A DNA stretch of 45,808 nt, taken from positions 91,689 through 137,496 of the forward strand of contig NW_019776008.1 in NCBI RefSeq assembly GCF_001039355.2, read 5' to 3'. Origin of the DNA: Lingula anatina (taxonomy: Eukaryota; Brachiopoda; Lingulata; Lingulida; Lingulidae). The notes below the pieces were generated by a model that saw nothing but the letters and a program-made list of their open reading frames with translations, made no database searches and had not been told where the DNA came from. The first letter of the stretch is position 1. Each line of letters starts with the position of its first letter. Of the stretch, positions 1-12,700 are shown piece by piece. The translations under genes were made by a program, and so were the position numbers.

Positions 1-530
1 TTTTTTTAAAATTTTGGCTCGTTTGACCTTGAAATAAAGGTCAAAGGTCAAATCCAAGGGCATATTTGAAATCTCCACATATGACTTTTGGATAGCCGTC
101 TGTAAAAATTTTTCATATAATTCCTTCCGTAGGGTAGATAATTAACATTTAATTTTGCCATTTTTGGACAAGGGTGCATTGCAATGAGTGCCACACCTAG
201 ACCCCAATTCTGACAAAGCCCAAATTTTACGTGGAACGAGTTGAGATTATAGGTGACCTAAATCCAAGAGATGGGTATGGAGGCCCTTACCGTCTAGGAG
301 GAGAAGCGGTAACGGTGAGATGGCGGCGGAGCCAGAGGAGCCGGCGGAACATGCGGGTCGGGACTAAAACCATGTGTACCGCCAGCGCCTACGCTGGTGG
401 TACAATAATGCTAATTGATAAGTAAATAAACAAAGAATTATGGCCCATTTAAATACATTTCAAGTCTACCAAATTTAAGATGTATGTTTTCAAGATCTGC
501 TCAGGGTCTGACAGTGCTTCTATTCCTCAC
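1..530. other. ANAPC2 intron sequence with a GACCTTGA repeat and a GC-rich hairpin insert
   Basis: No ANAPC2 exon is seen here; the next one should lie further left. Positions 20-60 carry the GACCTTGA/AAGGTCA repeat motif, including a perfect AGGTCA direct repeat with 1-base spacing at 38-50. Positions about 230-405 are GC-rich and unlike the AT-rich surroundings. That stretch ends in a hairpin (376-387 pairs with 392-403, 11 of 12 positions matching). It may be a short retroelement tail, but I could not assign a family. Confidence 0.5.
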
Positions 531-3500
531 CTAATTTCTCTCTCTGTATCATAACTGAACTGAGACAGGATACGGTCAGCCAGCAGAGTCCTGTATTCAT
601 TAACAAACAGTTCTTTACTGCCATATATGTTCACCAGCATGCTTATTATGTCTGATGTCCTTCTGCTTTTACTTGTCTTAGCTGAAATCAAAGATCATGC
701 AATAAATGAATGACTGTATAATATTGCTAAAGGATTTATAACGCAGTAGACTGCATAACTCCTTGATTCGAAGTACAAGTCAAATTATCGTTTATCTTGA
801 ACAAACTTTGTTTTTATTACATTTTGCTTTGGTATTAGCTGATAAACACTGCTTAACTCTAATCTTCTTCAATTTTTATTTATCCATAATGGTTCGGGTC
901 TACTCTTACTTATCATATAAAATATCTCAAACTATCATTAATGCATACAAAATGTTCACTCCTCATCAAAAAAGATAACACAGAGCAGGCTACCAGAAAT
1001 TTATAAATAGCATGACCATAACAATAATTATTACTAGATTAAAACAAATCCAAGTCAGAGAAGAACTGACCTGGATCAGCATCCACAGGATCTGGCATCC
1101 AGTTTTCCCAATCCTCATCTTCCTCATCACTCTGACACGTCTCATCCAGCACCAGGGTGTTCCCCTTGAATAACTCCTCTGATAACTCATTACTGCCTTC
1201 TTCTGTCAGACTGGCAACTATACAGCGGACTGTGTCATCTCTTGATCTAGATATATTACCCGGTATATATAATATTATACATAGAATAACTCCTCTGATA
1301 ACTCATTACTGCCCTCTTCTGTTAGATTGGCAACTTTACAGCAGACTGTGTTGTCTTTTATTCTATGTATTATAATAAATCTTTAAAATACCCTTACCTT
1401 ATCAAAAGAAAAAAAAATGGATAGAATTAGTCAGTTTAATGACTATTACTGGAATTTACACATTAACTGACATAAATAATTAACCTTAAGTGTGTAAACA
1501 AGACAAATGCATAATGTTTCACATAAAATCACAAAAACACACTATGTATCAATATACACTGAGACTCACACATAAATACCCAAACTGGTTAACTTTTATT
1601 GTTCATTATTTACATAAAAAATTCAAACTTAATTTTAACAGTTTTCCACACCTTAAATACTTCCTGACAGGCTCACAGACAAGTTCCAGCAGGACTCCAG
1701 TTGGATCTAGCACTCTGAGGGCTCTGATTGAGGAGATGTAGGCTGTCAGGATGTCGGTGGTATTTACACCTGCAAAAGATAAAAAAAGAGCCAATACTAT
1801 ATGCCTTCAAATTCACTTCAAATTTTTTTTACATCTGTGCTTAATTTCATCAAAGCTTAAAAAACTTAGGAGATAACACCTACTGCATTATGCCTTTCGC
1901 ATGTAACATAACAAACTGTCATATCTAACACATTTGACTACACAACTGTTACTACCTGACTAAACTTGAAGGAAACTTCAGCATTTGTGAAAAAAAATTA
2001 AAATTATACAACAAAAAGCTATGCTAAATGCAAAATTCAAATTAATTTCAGCTAAGAAGCCACTGCACTGGACGCAGATTCAGGTAGTTCAGTCTCAGAC
2101 CTCTTTTCAAATTCAGCCTACCTACTGACAAAACAAGACCCTAATTTCCGACATCAAAATGGAGTTCCTAATATCAATGTGGTCAATACCACTGTCAACA
2201 TTTACAACAATGCTTCTGTCAGTGGATCAACTATTCTTTAGTATTCACGATATGGACAATATTCATGTTATCAAGTACTATCCGAAGGAATTAACATCAT
2301 ATACAGGAGTTTTTTTCTATGGTACCACAGTTACAACAGCTTTCACAGATAACACATTCAGACTGGCACCTCTTCCATTGCTAACACATACAAACTGTCA
2401 CGCCTACTGCAGTGACACACTCATTTCATACCTGGATGCAGCAACCTGTTCTCAAATGCCGTCTTCAGCTCCTTCACCAAATGTCCTCTGAGGTCAGTCT
2501 TCTGAAGACATACCTGAAATAATGAAACGACTACAAATTTACACAGACAAATTCAATGTCTTGAGACAATATATAAAGTTGCCAAAAAAAGTGTACACTA
2601 AAATGAAAAAAGATTAAATTCTTCTTCCCCAATTTAATCTTTTCTCAGTTACATGTATGTGTACAAAGTTATATTCTCTTTTCTTAGTCTGTAAATAGGA
2701 AAGACCATTGCTTACATGTGGTAACTAGAGTGATACATGTACTTTCCTATTAGTTAGAGGCTGCTAAATTTTGTAAATAAAAAAAATCTCCTTCCCTTAA
2801 TACCTTTAAGTCATCAAGAGCTGGTCTAGACTCAGGGAAGTCTACAATGATATTGAACAACTGCTCTATCCTAGCCCGTCCATACGTATCATACAGGTAA
2901 TGCTGCAGCCTGGCTTTTAATGAGCTGATGTCTTTCCCACCATAGATCAGAGTTAACCAGCCTAAGACGGTCACATCCAGCCACTGTAAGTGTCAACACA
3001 GCATGCTTTATCTGTTTAAGATACACTAAGTACTGTTAAACTGGTGTTCAAATGTCAATCCATATTTTTCAATTAAAAAAAAAAGAAAAATCATATTTTA
3101 ACTGATAGTGAATTTTACTAACTATTACAGTAAAAAAAAGTAATGTATTTTATCACATCATAAACATTTGTAACCTAATTTCAAAATGATGCCAAACTTT
3201 ACAACAATGTATATTATTTATACTACATAAGCACTTGGTATTGAGATAGTTCCTTTATAAACTTTAATACTAAATCTTATATTTTTCACTCATAAAAAAA
3301 GGCTTTACAAACAGTGCATCCTGAATAAAACCAAGTATTAATATTTTTGTACTAATTTATCATTTCATCATTAAAAATTTTCACACTTGATAGAAGAATG
3401 AATTATGAAGTTCAATATATTTGGCAATTTGCTAGTACTCACATTCTCTAAGAAAGCCACATAGGATGTCTCAAAGTTTCCCTTGCATGTGTGCTCTATG

Positions 3501-4327
3501 TAAAGTTTGAAGTCCTCATTGGTGATAGACGTCACTGACCCTCCCGAGATATATTCTAGTAATCCTAGTTCATCACTGAAAGATAAATTCAATTTTTATT
3601 TATCTATTGGTTAGATAATCCTTGTGTATTACAGTATTCCCATTCTGGCATCATTCTACATCAGACTCCTAAACTTTGCTGTAACTATTTATAATTGCAT
3701 AATATTTCTGTCAATTTGAAATTAAATTTCTACCACCCACAATATTCTGGTCATTTGGCTTTACCACCAAAGTATGGATTTTCCTTTTTATATATTCAGA
3801 TAAAGAAGAGAAGTACTTAATAATAAATATTATAAACAAAAATAAATATTGAATATTAAACATTATAAATAAATAAATAAACTTCTTTAATAATTCTCAG
3901 AAAAACTGTGCATTCATCAGGTGTGTTACAGTGTATACATGCATACATCAGTTTTTGACCAATGTCAAACAAAAAGTGAACTGACTAGATATAAATTTAA
4001 TTATATGGCTAAGATTAAAGAGCTGGGGATTTATAATAACCACATTTGAAGAACTTACAGCTGCTTGTTAAATGTTTGAAATTTCCCCATAATACTGTCA
4101 CACTGACAGCTTTCCAGGAGTTCATTACAACCCTGGCACTTGAGACTTTCTTCTTCTTCCTCCTTATCTTCACCTGATGAAGAATAATGAAAAACATTTT
4201 CCATAAAATACAAATCGGTATAATAGTATAGGATATACAAATCAGTATAAAAGTATAGGATGATCTTTGAAAATTAACTGCCACCTACTAAACAAACTTT
4301 TCTTGTTTAATTTGACAAGCACTAAAA

Positions 4328-4363
<36 letters not shown>

Positions 4364-5177
4364 GATAACACATAACACAAAATATAAATAATAAAATTGA
4401 AAAATAAATTTTTTTAATTAAAATTTCAATCTTATGACCAACTTCAGCACTGAAAAAAATCTTTTGCAGTATCTCAAACAAAACAAAACATACCATTCTG
4501 CTGATTCCTATGGTTATAAATCTTAACAGCTTGGGAGTATGCCTTGTGCACTGCCTCGTGGAAACATTTGGGAGGACAGAAGAATATCACAGCTTTGAAA
4601 ACCCTCTGAGCTGTCTGTCTCACACTTTCTGGCTGTACTAACCTCTCTTCCTGGGCTCCTAAATGCTGACATATTAAGTCCAATCTTTCAAAACAAGGAA
4701 AATAACTGGACAGGTACTGATATAGTTCATCTATAGAATTGTACAGTGTGTTTACATCTGTTGTGCTAGTGTTATAGCTTTTCCAAAATCTGGTAGAAAC
4801 GTTCTGCCTGATGTCTTGCTTTAGTATTTCTAGGAAATATTCCTGAATAACTTCCCCCATGCCATGATTCCTCAGAATATCCGCAGCCACACATAGTTGC
4901 TCTCTACTTGCAGGCTGATTCTGTAAGTTAGAAAATAATGAATTGCTGTTCTTTACAGTGTAAATTACATTAGACTTACAGTGCAGAGGCATATACAGTA
5001 TCTCATCATCTGTCAAGCCAACAACTGTACGTCTGCCAACAACAGATATTTAGTTTACATATTTAGAGAATAATGCATCCGTTTTGTAAAATGTATACCT
5101 ACCGGCACGTTTTGTGGGGAGAGGGCACCAGTAATAAAGTTCCAAGCAGCATTGACATTTTCAACAGCTACCGCCAT
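531..5177 (-). CDS. ANAPC2: Anaphase-promoting complex subunit 2, 5' part (9 coding exons)
   Basis: Cullin-like scaffold subunit of the APC/C ubiquitin ligase, which pairs with the RING subunit APC11 to ubiquitinate cyclins and securin. Exons read on the minus strand: 5177-5103, 4920-4494, 4173-4059, 3575-3443, 2983-2804, 2513-2432, 1769-1652, 1246-1071 and 681-531. All junctions are GT-AG and phases agree, giving 485 codons plus 2 bases. Recognisable ANAPC2 segments are AWNFITGALSP near the N-terminus, a Cys-rich CQGCNELLESCQC stretch, FNIIVDFPESRPALDDLK, TAYISSIRALRVLDP, WMPDPVDADPG and SDIISMLVNIYGSKELFVNEY. This covers the N-terminal cullin-repeat half; the cullin-homology and WHB C-terminal parts lie beyond the left edge. 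The start ATG at 5177 has a purine at -3 and G at +4. An alternative acceptor after exon 1 would run into a stop. The gene is divergent from ACTR5. Confidence 0.95.
1277..1370 (-). repeat. Partial duplicate of ANAPC2 exon 8 between 13-bp inverted repeats
   Basis: Bases about 1284-1357 repeat 1168-1242, the 5' part of ANAPC2 exon 8, with several substitutions. The minus-strand frame is still readable (TEEGSNELSEELF is shared exactly) but runs into a stop just after the copied segment. The copy is bounded by a perfect 13-base inverted repeat, 1277-1289 and 1358-1370. It sits 5' of the real exon 8 in the preceding intron. It may be a decoy exon or a local rearrangement scar. Confidence 0.8.
4321..4363. 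repeat. (TAAA)n microsatellite
   Basis: About nine consecutive AAAT units in the ANAPC2 intron between exons 2 and 3. Confidence 0.95.
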
Positions 5178-5401
5178 TTCTCTGTGTTTACCAATGTAGC
5201 CGGTAGGCGGTGCTTCGAAAAATAAAAACACAAATAACTATTTACCAGCATTATTTTTAAATAACATATAGAATTTCAATAAAATATATTGAAAATTGCA
5301 AATTTTATGTAATGCTGGGATACAATCACTTATTTATTTACAAAAGTTGAGAGTTCAAAGCTTCTCTTGTTCTTTTATATTAAAGTTCGAAAACGAGCAG
5401 C
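5178..5401. promoter_or_regulatory. Putative bidirectional promoter between ANAPC2 and ACTR5
   Basis: The two start codons are 224 bp apart in head-to-head orientation, so both 5' UTRs and the core promoters must lie here unless there are upstream non-coding exons. A CCAAT sequence lies near 5189 and a short GC-richer patch at about 5195-5220; the rest is AT-rich. No clear TATA box position can be assigned. Both genes are broadly expressed housekeeping genes, which fits a shared promoter. The promoter role is inferred from position only. Confidence 0.6.
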
Positions 5402-8400
5402 ATGGCGGCACCAGAAGGTAAGTTTTCAGTAATCGGCTGAAATTTAGTGGATTCCGTCCTATTTAAGCAAGTTTAAGTACAAACAAAGATGCAAAATAAT
5501 TATGCAGTATTTTATACATCATGTGATTTTTTAATTTATTTTTTATTTATTTCGAAATCAACTTAAGACGCCTGGGAATATCGCGAAGCATGAATTTGGT
5601 TTTGGTCTTGTTGTTTACAAAGCCTTAAATCATTAACTCATCCTAAATGTAGCCTTGGTTACTTAAAAAAATCCCTAATTATCGTGTGTTTTGCTGTGGT
5701 ATAAAAATGTACAATAAGTAGCTGTGAATAGTAACTAATGTACATTTTGCTCGACTAGTATAATTTATTAAAAATACTGTTTTCCCGTTTACTATGAAAT
5801 TGACTTTGTTTGTAACAATTTACTATATAGGGTAAAATATAGTCTAAGAAGCAGGTCATACCAGGCACTGATGCTTACTTGTACACAGTTGATCTTTTCA
5901 TAAAATTCTGAAATTTAGTGCTAGTACAGTGCTATTTTTCAACTGTTTGTTAAAAAAAAAAGAACATTGGGATATTGCAGAGATGGGTACTCTGTGTAGG
6001 TGTACAGAATTGCATCACATCTGTAATAAAATATGTGGTAACTTACACTTGTATTATCAATCAGATATCTAGAAGAAATATGGCATTTCATATATAAGAA
6101 CTAACTTGTATGTCAGTCGATCCATTATTTGATGTTCTTTCAGATGATCCCCATGTGTTCACTTTCAAAGATGAAAAACCAAGTCCAGATCCAGTCTTTG
6201 AGTATCCAGACTCACTCAGAGATTCAAGTATCCCACTGATCATAGATAATGGTAAAGTGCTTGTATTAAAGTAACCTTGCTCAGTATTGATTGTTGATTA
6301 GAAAAAAAAAATACCATAAACCATAAAGCACATTCAAGTAAAATACTGATGCAAGGATGCCAGCCTATCACATATTCCATCCTCTTGTAAGAATCCTTTT
6401 CCTTTCTCTTCCATACAAATGTGTCAAACTATATACAAAAGATCTTAAAAGGAAAAAACTAGCCTCATAGACATCTTACAATATATTAAAAGTCATCATA
6501 TCTAAAGAAAAATGTGTGATCACTCACTGTTTTAATTTTATGAAAATTAGTGGTATTGTGTAAAATCATATGTGGTAATCTGCTTGTAAGAAAATTTTGA
6601 CTTTATACAGGCTTTCTCTAGAATTGTTGTATGTTTTAGACTATAAGCTAAAATTTTATATTATTTTAGCATGGATATCCAATATAACTTACTGTATTAT
6701 TTTGGCTTGCTAAAACTTTTTGCAATGAATGATCATACTGTTATAATGGTTTTAGGTTCCTACCAGTGCAGGGCAGGTTGGGCCAGTGATGAAAAACCAA
6801 AGATGATCTTTAAAAACTTGGTGGCCAGACAGAGGGGGAAAAAGGTAATGTGTAAACCAGGGGTGGATCTAGAATTATTTTCTGACAGTCTTCCAAATTA
6901 TCTTTGTTGATCCATCCTCTCTTACTGACTGTCTTCTGACAGAAAAAAATAGTCATCGTCAATGTAAACTTAAAAATCTGACCGTCTCCTGGAAGACCCA
7001 GAAGACGACTTCAATCTGCCCCTGTAAACTGCCAATATTCTGTATTGAATGTGAATGAAGATCTGAGAAAGAGTTGGGTAACTTTGTCACCACACCAGAC
7101 ATGTATTTCATGCTGATAGATTTACTTTTCATGCATGTGAATATTACTTTTTCAACTTCCTAGTTTTATTTTACTTCTTATATTTAGTGAATAAGGAAAT
7201 ATAAAGGAGAGAACTTATTTTGAATCATAAATCGCTAAAATGTACAGTATTTGTTACTAGTTTTGCATTATTTCAGGATCTAGATGCTCTGATAGGAAAT
7301 GACATAGGAAACCTTGAGGTTATGAGATGGCAGCTTAAGAGCCAGTTTGACAGGAATATTGTCACACAATTTGACTTACAGGTTAGTAGGAGCAATAAAT
7401 AATATAAGTATCCATTAAATAAATATTTTGCATTACCTAATAAAACAAGACTTAGTGTACACTTTAAATTGTCACTTTTTGCTGTCCATTTTGTTGTTGA
7501 AAGAGAGTTCTGTTGAGAAACTCGGCCGCAGTGGATGGAATTGGTATACCTTGTGAAGCAAACAGTTGCAGTTGTTTGCTCACTTTTATCATATTCCTTC
7601 AGTATTTATTTATATTTTTTTTTGTAATCAGCTTGTTCTCAACTTTTTAGTGTATGTTCATTTCACCGAAAAACTTTTGCTCATTTGTGAAGATAAAAAA
7701 TGTTAAATTTCCGTACTTTTAATACTAAGTCTTGAAAACTTGAGCAAGTTAAAACTTGATGTTGAATGTTTGATCTCTTCTATAAGTGCTGCATATCTGT
7801 GATGACCTATATTCATGACCTAATTCCAGGAGCAAGTTCTAGATCACCTGTTCTCCCACCTTGGTATCAACACCCAGGGCCAGGTGGACCACCCAGTGGT
7901 CATGACAGAACCTGTCTGTAACCCCAACCACTGCAGGCAACGTAAGATTTGACTTTATTTGAGAATTCTTGTTGGATAGATAATTCTGTAAATAACATCT
8001 CCTCTTTTTATTATCTTATTGTGTCAAGTATCTTGTTGTGCACAATAATTTTTAGAGATGGCCAATTATTTGAGAAAATATCTTTTTCAGAGATGTCTGA
8101 GCTTCTATTTGAGGGATATCATGTACCACAAGTGGCTTATGGTGTGGATTCTTTATTTAGCTTTTATAAAAATCATGCAACCCCAGGCAAGTAATTTTTA
8201 TTTGCTTCTTATAATATTTCAGTTCCTAGATAAGCACTAGAAATGATTAAGAAAGGGTAAGAATATTTAAAAGAAATAATTGTTTTGCATCATTATAATA
8301 GTATTTATATAATTTTGCAGTGTGCATTGATAATCACTGTATTTCCATATTAATGTGTGATGTATCATCTGAGGCTACACAAAGTTATTTATCATTAGAC

Positions 8401-9675
8401 TGGTCAGATGTACTCTCCATATATATTGATAGGAAGAACAACTTGCAGTCAGAATTTCTTTGCTTAAACTACCATGATGTAGTATGATGCTTAAAAAACT
8501 ATTTACATTTTAACATCTTAACAGACAAGACAATATTTAAAAAACCTTTTTCACCTCTTTAAAATAATAATATATTTATAATTTACATTTACTCCAGAGA
8601 CCGCTAATGGCATGGTTGTGTCATGCGGCTACCAGAGCGTCCATCTCCTGCCTGTGAAGAACGGAAGACTGGACGCTGGTCACTGCAGGAGGATCAACAC
8701 CGGCGGCTCCCATCTGGACGCCTTCATGCATCGCATGCTGCAGTTGAAATTTCCTGGTCACATGGCAGCCATTACTCTCAGTAGAGCTGAGGTAAACATG
8801 GCATGATCTTCATATATTTAGTACAGTTGTCTTACAAAATACTGGGTGTGAATTTATATCCACTCAGATGCTTTTTTTTGCCCAGTGTGAATTATTAAAT
8901 GCAATCTTTTCATACTTCTTTGAAAGGAGTAAAAGTCATTACTATATATTTTTCATTTTGCAAAAGAGATTCTGCAATATCTTTTACTTGTATTTAAAAG
9001 ATATTTTTCCTATGATAATATTATTCATTAGGAGCTGGTGAGAGAGCATACCCACATGGCAACAGATTACATAAATGAGTTAGAAGAATGGGCTGATGTG
9101 GACTATTATGAGGACCATGTACACAAAATACAGCTTCCATATACTGCAGTAAGTAATACTTGTAGAGGATATGTCTGTTGTTTACTTAATGTATTCTTAG
9201 CATCTGCTTACAAGCTCACATGTAAGGAGATAAGTAAAAGAAGGTCACTCAAACTTGTTACAATGATTGCATTAATATTATTCAGGTCTGCAACTCAAGA
9301 AAAAAAAGAATGATTAACATATAATAAGTGGATAGATGTGAATTAAAAAAATGGTGCAGTGCACAAATATTAAGCTAATATAAATTTTCTTTTTTTTCAG
9401 CAACCAAGCAATACATTAACTGCAGAGCAACAAAAAGAAAAGAAAGAACAACAGATAAGAAGATTAAAGGAAATTAATGCCAAGAAGAGATTAGAAAGGG
9501 TAAAACATTCATTTTAATATGCTTATCTTTAAATTCTGCATGAATTTAATATGTTATAGTAGTGAACAAACATTTTACTTCACTGTCCATAACGTAATTG
9601 ATTTGTAAAACATAAGCTTAATGATTGTATACATTTTATGTAAGAATTGTAGGAACTGTTGTTGAAGGAAGGGCT

Positions 9676-9718
<43 letters not shown>

Positions 9719-12700
9719 ATGTCCCATAATATTTGCAGTTGGCAGCAGACCAAGAAAGACTCCAGCAGTTGATGAGTGTGCAGGAACTGATGGCTGATGA
9801 TGATGAAGAGGCCTTCAATGTGAGTATTAACCTGTCTTTGTCATGTTAAGCTTAAATGCTGATTGTTTGATAGATCGCTTTTATTTTTTTCTCCTCTGTT
9901 TAACTTTTTAATTACTGGATTTAGATTTATGCAGAAAATTAAGTGTTTTGTTTTACCATCTGATTGCTGTGAAGGCCATTCTTACATGCAAGATTTGGGC
10001 TGTAACATGTAGTACATACGTATATGCTTAGCAAAAATGATAGTGAAAACAAATTTAAAAAAAAATTAATTCACAATTTACAACAATCACACTGTAATTG
10101 ACTGTTTTTGAGGATTGTGTGCCTGCATGCTTGAGTGTGTGCGTGCTTGCACATGTTTGTGTGTGTGTAATTACTGAAGTAATGATCCACACAAATACCA
10201 CTTTTCAGAAAGCTTTAGATGACTTGGAGTTTTCTGACCCCATGGAACTGCAGGAAGCTATTAATAAGCTGAGTTCCTCTATACAGAGAGCTAAGGACAA
10301 GGTGATGGGGGTTCAGACACAGAAGGAAGAAGAACCGGAGGTCAGTAAACAAGTGATTGAACATTTTTGTTTAATCTCAGACAGTCGCTGTGAAATTTGA
10401 TAATGAGATGTATTGATTATCAATAGTGCAATCATTTTTTTAATGAAAAATTCCTTTTTTTTTTTTTTTTGTAAATTTAGCATTTTCTAGGGATGAATTT
10501 ATTTGAATTCCCATGAGTTGAAAGTCCTGTGTCAGTAATAATACTGTAACATTAAAATTGACTGAATTTTAAATATATTTTGAACATCATAAAATTTGTT
10601 CATGATTTTTAGACTGTTTTATGTCTCTGCTTTTATCAGTTTTGTCATTATCTCTCAATTGATGGCTTTGCAGCCTTCATGTTGTTTAGAATTAGAAGCA
10701 ATACATTTTTTTTGACACAAGCTCTAATATAAAATTTTATGTTTTATAAATATATTCTATTAAATGTTTCACTGCACTGAATGATTTGGTAGTATTTGAA
10801 TAATCTGAGTTCCGAGAAAACTAATTTTGTTTGTGAATGTAGAAAAGAATGGTCAGTATGTATATTTTTATTTATTACAAATTCAGGATTTTTATAAATA
10901 ATATTTCTAGACAAAGCAACCTGTATATGACCTCTTGGACACTCCTGATGACATGCTGACTGATGACCTGCTCCAGAAGAAGAAGAGACAACAATTCCTC
11001 AAGGCTGCAGCAGAGGGCCGAGCCAAGGCCAGGAAACTGAATGAAGAAAAGAGAAAACAAGTAAACTGATGACAATTTTGAAATAATCTACTTTGATACC
11101 AAAAATATATTCAACTTTTTGCCATACGTTAAAAATTCAATTTAGCATAAAAATTATGTAGTATGAAAAAAAAACACTTCTTTAAATTCTGTGCCAAGTC
11201 CACTAATTTGAAAAAAAGAAAATGACGAAATTGATCTCTTAGTGACCCAAGAATTATTAGACTGGAACAGTAAAGGGATGATGTTGAGTGCATCAGATAA
11301 TTATTTCAATTATCTACAGCAAGAGCATCTCAATGCCTGTGCTTTTCACCAAATACTTTCTGATTTAAAATAAGCAAATGAAATAAAGTGCTAATGATAA
11401 TTATAACAATCAATTTCAGGAACTGATGGAGGAAAAAAGAATGGAAGAAAAGAGAAAAAAGAACTTCCAAGAGTGGCTGGCAGAAACCAGAAAGAAAAGA
11501 CAGGTTTGTAATGTTCAAATTTTTACTTTGTGTACTTACTGATGTTGGAAACTAGGCTCAGTTCATGTGGAATGATTGTACATATTTAAAATAATCCTTT
11601 TTTTAAGATAAAAAATGAGAAACTTTTGATTAATTTTTTAAAGTTTGCTATTGATTTGAAGAAGATATTATTTGCTGTTTGGCCAAAATTAAATAGATTC
11701 TTAAAACAATAGCAGGAAATGATAATAATAAATAAACAGTTTGTTTTATTTCTGAAAGGGACTTTTTACTAAATCAAATAATGTTACATGAATTTGAGCC
11801 TTGACCAAAGCTGCATACTTGATATAGGTTTTACTGGACAAAAGGAATCAAAGAAAGCAGAGAAAGTCAGACATGGCAAAGCGAAGAACTTTTGCCTCAC
11901 AGCAGAGGATGAAGATTATTTCACAGCTAGCAGAAGGTGAGACAGATACTGTTAAAAAAAAAAAAATAATAAATAAATAAATAAATAAACAGTCAGTTCC
12001 TTGGCTTAGTATTTCCATGAGAGTGCTATTACACTGCTCTTGACAGGGTAAAATTTGACCATGTAACCTTGGTAATTAAGTTCTTAGCAAGGAAATCTCA
12101 CTTAAGCTGTTTTTTTGAAACCGGGACCAGTATACTTATCTAGAGAATTGTTACAGTATTAGGTGTTCCAAAATATTGTTTGCCACATCAGTTTTTAATC
12201 AAAAGTGCCTAAGGTCACACATGGGCACTGCACTGCTGTGACCTTGTCTTTCATACCTGTAAAAAAACATTAAACTATAGAACTCTGTAATAGCACACTT
12301 GACTAAGTCTACTGTAACACAAATTAGAAAAAAAAAAGCAATTGTATTAACTATATTTATACAAGTTTGATAAATTTGCCATGTGTATATCCTACAATAA
12401 ATTTTACAGTGATGTGTTTTTATTATTGTCACAATTTGAGATAATTTTCAGTTCAACAATCCATTTTTGTTAATGTAATCTTTATTTTTTAGGTGAGAAA
12501 AAAAAGAAAAAGGAGGACACTTTTGGAATGAATGATGATGACTGGAATGTTTACAAAGAGATAGTAAGTACTGACAAAGTATTTTCAATCAGATTAAATT
12601 TATTGAAAATATTTTAAAGATTTGGCCAGAGTTTTCTAGTCTTGGCTCACATGCCTTTTATGTGAATCTGACTCAGCTGGTTTAACTTAAACTAGTGAGC

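Noticed and set aside
2159-2491. Plus-strand 110-residue open frame
   Set aside because: Overlaps ANAPC2 exon 6 in antisense; the sense-strand match to ANAPC2 is clear, and this frame has no domain.
4978-5040. Alternative upstream acceptor for ANAPC2 exon 2
   Set aside because: Joining exon 1 there gives an immediate in-frame stop, whereas the acceptor at 4921 keeps the frame and the expected protein.
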